Below are positions 1 to 6,614 of a stretch of 9,602 nucleotides of DNA, piece by piece. This DNA comes from Actinomycetes bacterium (lineage in GTDB: Bacteria > Actinomycetota > Actinomycetes > Actinomycetales > Cellulomonadaceae). The first letter of the stretch is position 1, and the number at the start of each line of letters is the position of its first letter. The stretch spans positions 1 through 9,602 of the forward strand of contig JAFABT010000069.1 in NCBI GenBank assembly GCA_023425905.1, written 5' to 3'. The notes under the pieces were generated by a model that saw nothing but the letters and a program-made list of their open reading frames with translations, had not been told where the DNA came from and did not search any database. Made by a program: the position numbers and the translations under genes.

Positions 1-1328
1 TCCTCGAGCAGCCCCAGCCCGATGCTCTCCCGGGCGATGAGCTCGAAGCGTGCGAAGTCCTGGAACCCCGCCGTCACCCGCGTGCGCCACGCGACCGGGT
101 CGATGTCGCTCAGGTCGACGCCGTCGACGCGGACCCGCCCCGCAGCCGGCTCGTAGAACCGGCAGAGCAGCTTGACGAGCGAGCTCTTGCCCGCCCCGTT
201 CTCGCCGACGATCGCGACCGTCGCGCCCCGGGGCAGCGCCAGGTCGACGTCGCGCAGCACGACGCGGTCCGTCCCCGGGTAGGAGAACGTCACGCCCTCG
301 AGCGTGAGCCCGCTCGTGAGGGACTCGGGCGCGGGCGCCGTGCCGGACGCCCGCTCGGAGCGCACGAGCTGACGCACCCAGTCGAGGTCGACCATGGTCC
401 GCGCCGCGCGCTGCAGCTGCTGCAGCACCGTGACGACGGCCGTCACCTGCTGGTTGACCTGCGCGGCGAGCGTGATGACGAGGACGACCGCACCGACCCC
501 GCGGTCACCGGCCACCGCGGCCTGCACGACGAGCAGCGTCGCACCCACGTAGGCGGCGGCGAACACGAGCTGGCCGCCCGCGCGCCACCAGGCCGCCCGG
601 ACCTCGCCCGCCCAGATCGTCGTCGTCGCGGCGTCCCACGCCCTCGTGTAGCGCGCGGCGAGCCGGTCGACCGCGCCGGTGACGCGCAGCTCCTTGGCCG
701 CCTCGGCGTCGGTGGCGACGTCGAGCAGGTGCCGGGCCTGCCGGTTGCGCTGCGCCGCCGCCTCGCGTGCGTCCCCCTTGACGTCCTCTGCACGCCGGCC
801 CGCGATGAGCGACGGCACGGCCGCGAGCGGCAGCAGGAGGAGCCACGGGTCGAGCTGGGCGAGGAGCACCCCGGTGACGGCAGCGGCGATCGCGATGCCG
901 ATCGAGGACAGCAGCGCCTCCATCGACCCCCATCCGGCGCGGTGCAGCTCGGTCCGGACGACCTCGAGGCGGTCGGCGTGCTCGGGCCGCTCCTGGTGGG
1001 CGAGCCCGACCGACCCGTTCGTGAGGGCGACGAGGTCGCGCTCGAGCCGGATGAACGCGAGGTCACCGAGCTCGAAGTAGGCGATGTGCGCGAAGTGGCC
1101 CGCCGTGAGAGAGGCGATGACGAGCCCCGCGACCAGGAGCGCGGCGAGCGTGGCCCCGCGCGCGTCCCCCGCGACGGCGTTGTCGACCGTCGCGGCGATC
1201 GCGGGGGCGGCGAGCGGCATCGAGACGGCCTGCAGCACCATGAGGACGAGCGAGAGGGCGAGCTTGCCCGGGCTCGTGCGCCAGGCCAGCTCGAACAGGG
1301 CGAGGGTTCCCTTGATGGACGTCTTCAT
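1..1328 (-). CDS. ABC exporter half-transporter (permease-ATPase), 3' end cut by window edge
   Basis: This is the N-terminal 442 codons of a type I ABC exporter subunit. The start ATG (1328-1326) overlaps the stop of the upstream ABC gene as ATGA. Residues 1 to about 330 form a hydrophobic membrane domain, with helices near 21-46 and 59-80. It carries a coupling-region motif EAAKELRVTG at 209-218, almost the same as in its neighbour. The ATPase domain follows, with Walker A GENGAGKS at 375-382 and the Q-loop glutamine at 423 (FQDFARFEL). The signature motif, Walker B and the switch histidine lie beyond the left edge, so catalytic competence cannot be judged. The 4-bp overlap means co-translation with the neighbour, and the shared layout suggests a heterodimeric exporter. 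The substrate is not evident. Exporters with this AKELR-type motif occur next to peptide-modification genes in some actinobacteria, but none is visible here. Confidence 0.9.
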   Translation of the reverse strand, partial: MKTSIKGTLALFELAWRTSPGKLALSLVLMVLQAVSMPLAAPAIAATVDNAVAGDARGATLAALLVAGLVIASLTAGHFAHIAYFELGDLAFIRLERDLVALTNGSVGLAHQERPEHADRLEVVRTELHRAGWGSMEALLSSIGIAIAAAVTGVLLAQLDPWLLLLPLAAVPSLIAGRRAEDVKGDAREAAAQRNRQARHLLDVATDAEAAKELRVTGAVDRLAARYTRAWDAATTTIWAGEVRAAWWRAGGQLVFAAAYVGATLLVVQAAVAGDRGVGAVVLVITLAAQVNQQVTAVVTVLQQLQRAARTMVDLDWVRQLVRSERASGTAPAPESLTSGLTLEGVTFSYPGTDRVVLRDVDLALPRGATVAIVGENGAGKSSLVKLLCRFYEPAAGRVRVDGVDLSDIDPVAWRTRVTAGFQDFARFELIARESIGLGLLE

Positions 1329-3313
1329 GAGAGCACCTCGGCATCCTGCGTCGCGTCGTCGGTCGTGCCGTCGGGGTCCGCGCCGAGCTCCAGCTCTGCC
1401 GCCTCGTCGAGGCTGAGCCCGACGTCGTCGTACCGCTCGGCCTGCAGCCGGAACAGCCGCGCGTAGCGCCCGTCGGCGGCCACGAGCTCGTCGTGCGAGC
1501 CGCGCTCGACGACCCGTCCGGCGTCGATGACAACGATGTCGTCCGCGTGGCGCACCGAGGAGAACCGGTGGGAGATGAGCAGCGTCGTCGCGCCGCGCGT
1601 GAGCTCGTGGAAGCGGGCGAAGAACGCGGCCTCAGCCCGGACGTCGAGGGCCGCCGTCGGCTCGTCGAGCACGAGGACCCGCGCACCGGCGTCGAGCGCG
1701 TAGAGCGAGCGCGCGATCGCGACGCGCTGCCACTGCCCACCGGACAGGTCCCTGCCGTCGGCGTACGCCCGCGACAGGACGGTGTCGAGGCCGTGCGTCG
1801 TGTCCTCGAGGACGGGCAGGATCCCGGCGGACTCCGCCGCGGCCAGGGCGCGGTCGCGGTCGACGGGCGTCCCGGCGGCTCCCATGGCGATGTTCTCGAG
1901 CGCGGACATCTCGTAGCGCGTGAAGTTCTGGAACACGACGCTCGTGCGCCGGCGCCAGTCCACGACGTCGAGCGAGGCGAGCGGGGCACCGTCGACGGTG
2001 ATGCGGCCCCCGCTCGGCTCGTGCAGCCGTGTGAGCAGCTTGACGAGCGTCGTCTTGCCCGCGCCGTTGACCCCGACGACCGCGGTGCAGCGACCCGCCC
2101 GCAGCTCGAGATCGAGCCCGTCGAGAACCGCGTGCTCGGTGCCCGGGTACCGGAACGTCACGCCCTCGAAGCGGATCGCGTCGTGCGGCGCCCCGTCCGG
2201 CACGGCGTCGCCCGGGATGGGGGCGTCAACGCCCACGGCCGCCTCGAACTCCTCGAGCGCGGTGAGCGACTGCATGCCGTACTGGGTGGGCACGTCGGAC
2301 TCGAGGTAGTACTCCCCGAGCAGCAGCGCGGAGACGGTCGCCTGGATGCCGAGCACGAGGCCGGTGAGCGAGACGTCGCCCGCGGCGGCCAGCCCGGCCA
2401 TCGCCGCGAGGACCGCCATCGCGATGCCCAGGCCGATGACGGTGATGACGACGTACGGCCACAGGTAGATCGCGCGGCGGCGGCGCGTGACGGGCGCGAG
2501 CATCTCCTCGACCGTCGACTGGTAGCGGTCGCCGAACCAGTCCGTGATCCCGAAGACCCGCAGCTCTTTGGCCGCGGCCGGGCCGAGTGCGACCTCGCGG
2601 AGGTACTCGGACCGCCGACGCGGCCCGATGACGGTGCTCCACACCTGGGAGTACTTGCGCAGCCCGCCGCGCTGCCCGTAGCGGAACACCATCGTCGCGA
2701 CGACGACGCCCACACCCGCGACCCACGTCGTCACGACGCCGACGAGCACCGCGAAGCCGACCAGCCGTGAGTAGCGCGCGACGAGCGCGAGCAGGCCCGC
2801 ACAGGCCGCGCCCGGCGTCTGGCCGTCTGAGTCGAAGGTGCGACGAGCCTCGGAGAGGGCCTCGAGCGCGGTCTTGTCCTCGAGCGGGCCGATGCCGACC
2901 GAGGCCAGGCTCGCCCGGAGGAGGCGTTCACGGAGGCGGCCGTCGACCCGCCTGGCGAGCCGGACACCGAGGGCGCCCCGCACCGGGGTGAGGATCTGCT
3001 GCAGACCGAAGGTCGTCGCCGCGACGACGAACGCGGCGACGAGCGCCGACCACGCCGCCGATCCCACGCCCCCGTCGACCGCAGCCGGGACCCGCCCGAC
3101 GACGACGCCCGAGGCGACGACGAACGCGACGGGAAGCAGCCCGAGGACGAGGTCGAACACGACGAGCCCTGCGACCGGTGCGAGGCCGCCGGTCGGGAGC
3201 ATCCGCAGGATGCGCAGCCGCGGACGGACCGCCGTGCGGATCCAGGTGCGCCACATGGCGCCAAGGCGCCCTTGGGAGCGCTCCCCCGTTGCCGTCCCGT
3301 CCACGTCAGCCAT
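1325..3313 (-). CDS. ABC exporter, fused permease and ATP-binding domains (662 aa)
   Basis: Complete ABC half-transporter. A cytoplasmic N-terminal tail of about 42 residues is followed by membrane helices (about 43-72, 84-105, 183-211, 282-333). The coupling motif AAAKELRVFG lies at 246-255. The ATPase has Walker A GVNGAGKT at 414-421, Q-loop Q462, signature LSGGQ at 523-527, Walker B with D550 and catalytic E551, and switch H582. All catalytic elements are intact, so it should hydrolyse ATP and drive export across the cytoplasmic membrane. The start at 3313 has a GGGGG run six bases upstream that can act as a ribosome-binding site. Met20 is a possible alternative start. The C-terminal tail (about 635-662) is acidic and probably disordered. 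It is first in a two-gene minus-strand unit with the overlapping ABC gene, and divergent from the TerC gene. The substrate is unknown; a peptide or drug exporter is the general expectation. Confidence 0.93.
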   Translation of the reverse strand: MADVDGTATGERSQGRLGAMWRTWIRTAVRPRLRILRMLPTGGLAPVAGLVVFDLVLGLLPVAFVVASGVVVGRVPAAVDGGVGSAAWSALVAAFVVAATTFGLQQILTPVRGALGVRLARRVDGRLRERLLRASLASVGIGPLEDKTALEALSEARRTFDSDGQTPGAACAGLLALVARYSRLVGFAVLVGVVTTWVAGVGVVVATMVFRYGQRGGLRKYSQVWSTVIGPRRRSEYLREVALGPAAAKELRVFGITDWFGDRYQSTVEEMLAPVTRRRRAIYLWPYVVITVIGLGIAMAVLAAMAGLAAAGDVSLTGLVLGIQATVSALLLGEYYLESDVPTQYGMQSLTALEEFEAAVGVDAPIPGDAVPDGAPHDAIRFEGVTFRYPGTEHAVLDGLDLELRAGRCTAVVGVNGAGKTTLVKLLTRLHEPSGGRITVDGAPLASLDVVDWRRRTSVVFQNFTRYEMSALENIAMGAAGTPVDRDRALAAAESAGILPVLEDTTHGLDTVLSRAYADGRDLSGGQWQRVAIARSLYALDAGARVLVLDEPTAALDVRAEAAFFARFHELTRGATTLLISHRFSSVRHADDIVVIDAGRVVERGSHDELVAADGRYARLFRLQAERYDDVGLSLDEAAELELGADPDGTTDDATQDAEVLS

Positions 3314-3385
3314 CGTCGACCCCCGTCATTCGGCACAGATCGGACGCCTGCGCCATCGGTCATCCTGCTCGGAGCCACCGACACG

Positions 3386-3395
3386 CACCTAGGTG
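3386..3395. repeat. Perfect 10-bp palindrome in the divergent intergenic region
   Basis: CACCTAGGTG is a perfect palindrome between the ABC operon and the TerC leader. A further CACC at 3405-3408 can also pair with GGTG 3392-3395. It sits where an operator for either divergent promoter could lie, about 75 bp upstream of the ABC start and 75 bp upstream of the riboswitch. No convincing -35/-10 pair was seen beside it. A palindrome this short can arise by chance, so an operator role is only a suggestion. Confidence 0.2.
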
Positions 3396-3460
3396 TTTTC
3401 TCAGCACCCGGTCATGGCCTTCCCGACCTGCGCGCGCCACAGCGTCTGCCGTGACTTACC

Positions 3461-3564
3461 CTTCTCTCGCGAGGGGAGTACTTCCCAGCACCGACCCGGT
3501 CATCACGGCGCGCCAGCGACCTCGGGCGGTGGTCCTGCGGTGCAGGGCGAAGGAGACCTCGAGG
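3461..3564 (+). promoter_or_regulatory. yybP-ykoY (manganese) riboswitch aptamer upstream of terC
   Basis: The leader shows the landmarks of the yybP-ykoY Mn2+ riboswitch. P1 pairs CGAGG 3470-3474 with CCTCG 3557-3561. The near-invariant GGGGAGTA lies at 3473-3480 and the second conserved strand, AGACC, at 3554-3558. P2 pairs CTTCCC 3481-3486 with GGG(C)GAAG 3545-3552, and CACC 3489-3492 with GGTG 3539-3542. The typical TCATCAC segment lies at 3500-3506. In this class the two conserved strands dock and bind Mn2+ between them. TerC-family genes are classic targets, which supports the call independently of the sequence match. A weak -10 (TACCCT 3457-3462) would start the RNA almost exactly at P1, but I see no good -35. 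Confidence rests on motif and pairing recognition, not on a covariance search. Confidence 0.85.
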
Positions 3565-3596
3565 CCCCGCCCGTCCCCTCGAACGGAGACCTCGTG
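3560..3596 (+). promoter_or_regulatory. Riboswitch expression platform with terC ribosome-binding site and GTG start
   Basis: TCCCCTCG 3574-3581 is perfectly complementary (8 bp) to CGAGGGGA 3470-3477, which is the 5' strand of P1 plus the conserved L1 GGGGA. Forming this helix would destroy the aptamer. CGAGG 3560-3564 can also pair locally with CCTCG 3577-3581, sharing two bases with P1. The ribosome-binding site GGAG 3585-3588 is five bases before GTG 3594. The 10-mer GGAGACCTCG occurs twice, at 3552-3561 (aptamer 3' strand) and 3585-3594 (RBS and start). The arrangement suggests control of translation, because no U-rich terminator follows. Which state is on cannot be decided by eye. Confidence 0.5.
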
Positions 3597-4700
3597 CTCA
3601 CCGCTGCCAGCGACCCCTCGACCGTCCTCGCCTCGATCGGCACTCCCGCACTGTGGACGTGGACGATCGTCGGCGTCCTCGCCCTCCTCGTGCTCGACTT
3701 CCTCCTCACCCGACGCCCGCACGAGGTGTCGATGAAGGAGGCGCTCGGCTGGAGCGCGTTCTACATCGCGCTCCCTCTCGCGTTCGGTGCCTGGCTCTGG
3801 AACGGCTTCGGCTCGAGGATCGGCATCGAGTACCTCACCGGCTACCTCGTCGAGAAGTCGTTGTCGATCGACAACCTCTTCGTGTTCATGCTGCTGCTGT
3901 CCGCCTTCGCGGTGCCCGCCGCGCTGCAGCAGCGCGTGCTGCTCTACGGCATCGCGGGTGCGCTCGTGCTCCGTGGCATCTTCATCGCGCTGGGCGCGGC
4001 CGTCCTCGCGAACTTCTCCTGGGCGTTCCTCCTGTTCGGCGCGATCCTCCTGCTCACCGCGGTGAAGATCCTCCGCGACCAGCTCAAGGGCCCGCGCCAC
4101 GACGTCGACGTCTCCCAGCTGCGCTCGGTGCGCGTCATCCGTCGGTTCATGCCGGTCACCGAGGACTACCGTGGCCCGCGCATGCTGGTCCGGGAGGGCG
4201 GGCGCCGCTTCCTCACGCCGCTCGCGGTCGTCGTCGTCGCCGTGTTCGCGACGGACGTCGTCTTCGCGGTCGACTCCGTCCCGGCGGTGTACGGCATCAC
4301 GGGCGACCCGTTCCTCGTCTTCGCGACGAACGCCTTCGCGCTGCTCGGGCTGCGCGCGCTCTACTTCGTCCTCCAGGGGGCGCTCAGCAAGCTCGTCCAC
4401 CTCGGCTACGGCCTCGCGGCGATCCTCGCGTTCATCGGCGTCAAGCTCGTCCTGCACTGGGCGCACGGCGAGTGGGCCGGCGTCCCGACGATCCCGACGC
4501 TTGCCTCCCTCGGCGTCATCCTCGCCGTCCTCGCGGTCGTCACCGCGACGAGCCTCTACGCGACGCGCGGCTCCGATGGCGACGCCCACCTGTCCACGCA
4601 CCTCGTCGACTTCCGGCGGGACCACGACGGGGACGGCGCCGGGGACGGTGAACCGGCCGCGGCCCGCGGCGACGGCGACGCGGCGAGCAGCGGCCGCTGA
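3594..4700 (+). CDS. TerC-family integral membrane protein, probable Mn2+ exporter (368 aa)
   Basis: Multi-helix membrane protein of the TerC/Alx family, whose members are linked to Mn2+ export and to metal supply for secreted enzymes. The two family hallmarks are present: EKSLSIDNLFVF from residue 87 (acidic D93 within a helix) and ATDVVFAVDSVPAV with D221 and D227. The membrane domain runs from about residue 20 to 325. It ends in a hydrophilic Asp/Gly/Ala-rich tail of about 40 residues that looks disordered. GTG 3594 is chosen as start because GGAG lies five bases upstream and the yybP-ykoY aptamer lies just before it. The in-frame ATG at 3393 would put the whole riboswitch inside the coding region and add 67 residues without TerC character. 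The response-regulator gene starts 2 nt after the stop, implying co-transcription. Family call is strong; Mn2+ as substrate is inferred from the riboswitch. Confidence 0.93.
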   Translation: MLTAASDPSTVLASIGTPALWTWTIVGVLALLVLDFLLTRRPHEVSMKEALGWSAFYIALPLAFGAWLWNGFGSRIGIEYLTGYLVEKSLSIDNLFVFMLLLSAFAVPAALQQRVLLYGIAGALVLRGIFIALGAAVLANFSWAFLLFGAILLLTAVKILRDQLKGPRHDVDVSQLRSVRVIRRFMPVTEDYRGPRMLVREGGRRFLTPLAVVVVAVFATDVVFAVDSVPAVYGITGDPFLVFATNAFALLGLRALYFVLQGALSKLVHLGYGLAAILAFIGVKLVLHWAHGEWAGVPTIPTLASLGVILAVLAVVTATSLYATRGSDGDAHLSTHLVDFRRDHDGDGAGDGEPAAARGDGDAASSGR

Positions 4701-4702
4701 TC

Positions 4703-5428
4703 ATGGCCCCCTCGGCGAGCTCCGTCGTCCGCCGCGCCGTCGTCGTCGACGACGAGGTGCCGCTCGCCCGCCTCGTCGCGGGGTACCTCGAGCGGGACGG
4801 CTTCGCCACGACGCTGTGCCACGACGGGGCCGAGGCCGTCGACGTCCTACGGTCGACGGACCCGGATCTGGTCGTGCTCGACCTCGGCCTCCCGAGCCTC
4901 GACGGCGTCGAGGTGTGCCGCGAGCTGCGCACCTTCTCAGACTGCTACGTCGTCATGCTCACGGCCCGCAGCGAGGAGGTCGACACGCTCGTCGGTCTGT
5001 CCGTCGGCGCCGACGACTACCTCACCAAGCCGTTCAGCCCGCGCGAGCTCATGGCACGCGTCGCAGCCCTCATGCGCAGGCCCCGACGCGGCCCGACCGC
5101 CGCGGCTGCCGCGCCGAGCGGGACCGTGCTCACGGTGGGTGACCTGCGGATCGACGTCGACGGCCGGGAGGTGCTCCTCGACGGCCGGGACGTCCCGCTC
5201 ACGCGCACCGAGTTCGACGTGCTCGCCGCGATGGCGGCGCGCCCCGGGGCGGCGCTCAGCCGTCGCGCGCTCATCGACGCGGTGTGGGGGCCGGGCTGGT
5301 ACGGGGACGAGCACCTCGTCGACGTCCATGTCCTCCACGTGCGGCAGAAGCTCGGCGACACGGCCGAGGCCCAGCGCTACGTCCGCACGGTGCGCGGCGT
5401 CGGGTACCGCATCGGGACGGGCGCATGA
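4703..5428 (+). CDS. OmpR/PhoB-family response regulator, probably copper-responsive (CopR-like)
   Basis: A 241-residue two-domain response regulator. The receiver domain (about 12-127) has acidic pocket D16-D17, phospho-acceptor D60 (VVLDLGLP), T87 and K109 (LTKPF). An Ala/Pro-rich linker joins it to a winged-helix DNA-binding domain (about 142-238) ending in the family hallmark RTVRGVGYRIG. It should be phosphorylated by the kinase encoded immediately downstream (4-bp ATGA overlap) and bind tandem repeats spaced by one helical turn. Two such repeats (CTTCATCG, 11-bp period) lie at 7389-7407 and 7439-7457 in front of the DUF6803-like gene and cueP. This is the main reason to call it CopR-like. 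The ATG is 2 nt after the terC stop with no clear ribosome-binding site, so translation probably depends on coupling to terC. Family assignment is firm; the copper link is inferred from context. Confidence 0.95.
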   Translation: MAPSASSVVRRAVVVDDEVPLARLVAGYLERDGFATTLCHDGAEAVDVLRSTDPDLVVLDLGLPSLDGVEVCRELRTFSDCYVVMLTARSEEVDTLVGLSVGADDYLTKPFSPRELMARVAALMRRPRRGPTAAAAAPSGTVLTVGDLRIDVDGREVLLDGRDVPLTRTEFDVLAAMAARPGAALSRRALIDAVWGPGWYGDEHLVDVHVLHVRQKLGDTAEAQRYVRTVRGVGYRIGTGA

Positions 5429-6579
5429 CAGGGCGTGGACCGGACGCGGCTGCCGACGCCGACGCCGACGCGCAGCGGATCGCCCGGCCTCGGTGGGGTC
5501 TCGCCGCGCGCCTCCTCGGGGCCCTCGCGATCGTGCTGGCGACAGCTGCGGTCACCGCGTGGCTCGTCGCCTCTGCCGTGGGTCCGGGCCTGTTCCACGA
5601 GCACATGGTGCGCGCCGGCCTCGCCGACCACGACGCCGCGGTCGTCCATGCCGAGAGCGCCTTCTACGACGCGTCCACGGTCTCCCTGGGCCTCGCGCTC
5701 GGGGCGGCGGCGCTCGCGTCCGCGGCGGTGAGCCTCGTCCTGACCCGGCGCATCGGCCGCTCGATCGACGCGGTGTCCTCGGCCGCCGCACGGATCGGCG
5801 CGGGCGCGTACGACTCCCGCGTGCCCGACGCCCGTCTCGGGACCGAGTTCGACGACCTCGCCCGCTCGTTCAACGCGATGGCCGTGCAGCTGCAGCAGGC
5901 CGACCAGCTCCGCGCGCGGCTGCTCGCCGACGTCGCCCACGAGGTGCGGACCCCGGTCGCGACGATCGCCGGCTACCTCGAGGCGATCGAGGACGGCGTC
6001 CAGCACCTCGACGCGACGACGGTCGCGGTGCTGCGGGAGCAGGGCGCGCGGCTCACCCGGCTCGCCCAGGATCTCGCCGCGGTGACCCACGCCGAGGCGG
6101 GCGACCTTGCTCTCCACCTCGAGGCGTGCTCGCCCGAGGAGGTGCTGGACGCGGCCGCGAGCGCTGTCCGCGAGCGCGCCGCGCAGGCAGGGATCGACGT
6201 CCGCCTCGAGGTCGCCGTCGACCTGCCGCTCATCACGGCTGACCGGTCACGCCTCGCGCAGGTCCTCGACAACCTCCTCACGAACGCGGTGCGGCACACC
6301 CCGCGCGGCGGGTCGATCTCGCTCGGGGCGGGGCGCGTCGACATGGGGGTCGCCCTGCACGTGACCGACACCGGCGAGGGCATCTCCGCCGAGCACCTGC
6401 CCCACGTCTTCGAGCGGTTCTACCGCGCCGACACCGCGCGGGACCGGGCGCACGGCGGGTCCGGGATCGGCCTCGCGATCAGCAGAGCGCTCGTCCACGC
6501 GCACGGTGGCACCCTCACGGCCCGCAGCGACGGGCCGGGTGAGGGTGCCACCTTCACGGTGACGCTGCCTGCGCCGTGA
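5425..6579 (+). CDS. Membrane sensor histidine kinase with short His/Met-rich sensor loop (CopS-like)
   Basis: A 384-residue kinase. After a cytoplasmic tail with an Ala-Asp repeat (about 8-15) come helix 1 (about 26-50), a short extracytoplasmic loop (about 53-86), helix 2 (about 87-106), a HAMP linker (about 107-160), and the dimerisation domain with phospho-acceptor H172 (AHEVRTP). The ATPase domain has N-box N283/N287 (DNLLTNAVRH), G1 DTGEGI from D315, the F-box (HVFERFYR) and G2 GGSGIGLAI from G344. All catalytic motifs are intact. The loop holds possible metal ligands H58, E59, H60, M61, H69, D70, H75 and E77, which fits metal sensing outside the membrane. The start at 5425 is chosen for its 4-bp overlap with the regulator gene; upstream in-frame starts would lie deep inside that gene. 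Its partner boxes at the cueP promoter region suggest Cu(I) as signal, but this is inference. The stop faces the convergent DUF6803-like gene. Confidence 0.94.
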   Translation: MTGRGPDAAADADADAQRIARPRWGLAARLLGALAIVLATAAVTAWLVASAVGPGLFHEHMVRAGLADHDAAVVHAESAFYDASTVSLGLALGAAALASAAVSLVLTRRIGRSIDAVSSAAARIGAGAYDSRVPDARLGTEFDDLARSFNAMAVQLQQADQLRARLLADVAHEVRTPVATIAGYLEAIEDGVQHLDATTVAVLREQGARLTRLAQDLAAVTHAEAGDLALHLEACSPEEVLDAAASAVRERAAQAGIDVRLEVAVDLPLITADRSRLAQVLDNLLTNAVRHTPRGGSISLGAGRVDMGVALHVTDTGEGISAEHLPHVFERFYRADTARDRAHGGSGIGLAISRALVHAHGGTLTARSDGPGEGATFTVTLPAP

Positions 6580-6613
6580 CGCGGGAGGGCGTCGTCAGGG
6601 CAGCGACGTCACG
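6575..6613. terminator. Possible bidirectional terminator between convergent genes
   Basis: CGTGACG 6575-6581 pairs with CGTCACG 6607-6613, a 7-bp stem closing a 25-base G/C-rich loop. It lies between the kinase stop (6577-6579) and the stop of the convergent minus-strand gene (6615-6617). Position suits a shared terminator. There is no U-tract on either strand and the loop is large, so termination may instead rely on Rho. Confidence 0.35.
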
Positions 6614-6614
6614 C

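Noticed and set aside
1493..2770. Plus-strand open frame of 425 codons opposite the ABC gene
   Set aside because: No recognisable motif and biased Arg/Asp/Val composition; the minus-strand ABC gene has all catalytic motifs.
3393..3593. 67-residue N-terminal extension of the TerC protein from ATG 3393
   Set aside because: It would translate through the riboswitch, has no TerC character and no good RBS; GTG 3594 has GGAG at a proper distance.
3730..3745. Single GATGAAG inside terC as another regulator box
   Set aside because: Only one half-site with no partner 11 bp away, and fully inside coding sequence.
3456..4625. Antisense open frame of 389 codons opposite terC
   Set aside because: Translation is a charged Glu/Arg/Asp-rich string without domain character, a mirror of strong GC3 bias in terC.
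5284..5424. Upstream in-frame start for the histidine kinase
   Set aside because: It lies inside the response regulator's DNA-binding domain; ATG 5425 gives a standard 4-bp overlap.
5446..5472. GACGCC repeats in the kinase N-terminus as a phase-variable tract
   Set aside because: The repeat is short, in frame (Ala-Asp), and changes in multiples of three would not switch the gene off.
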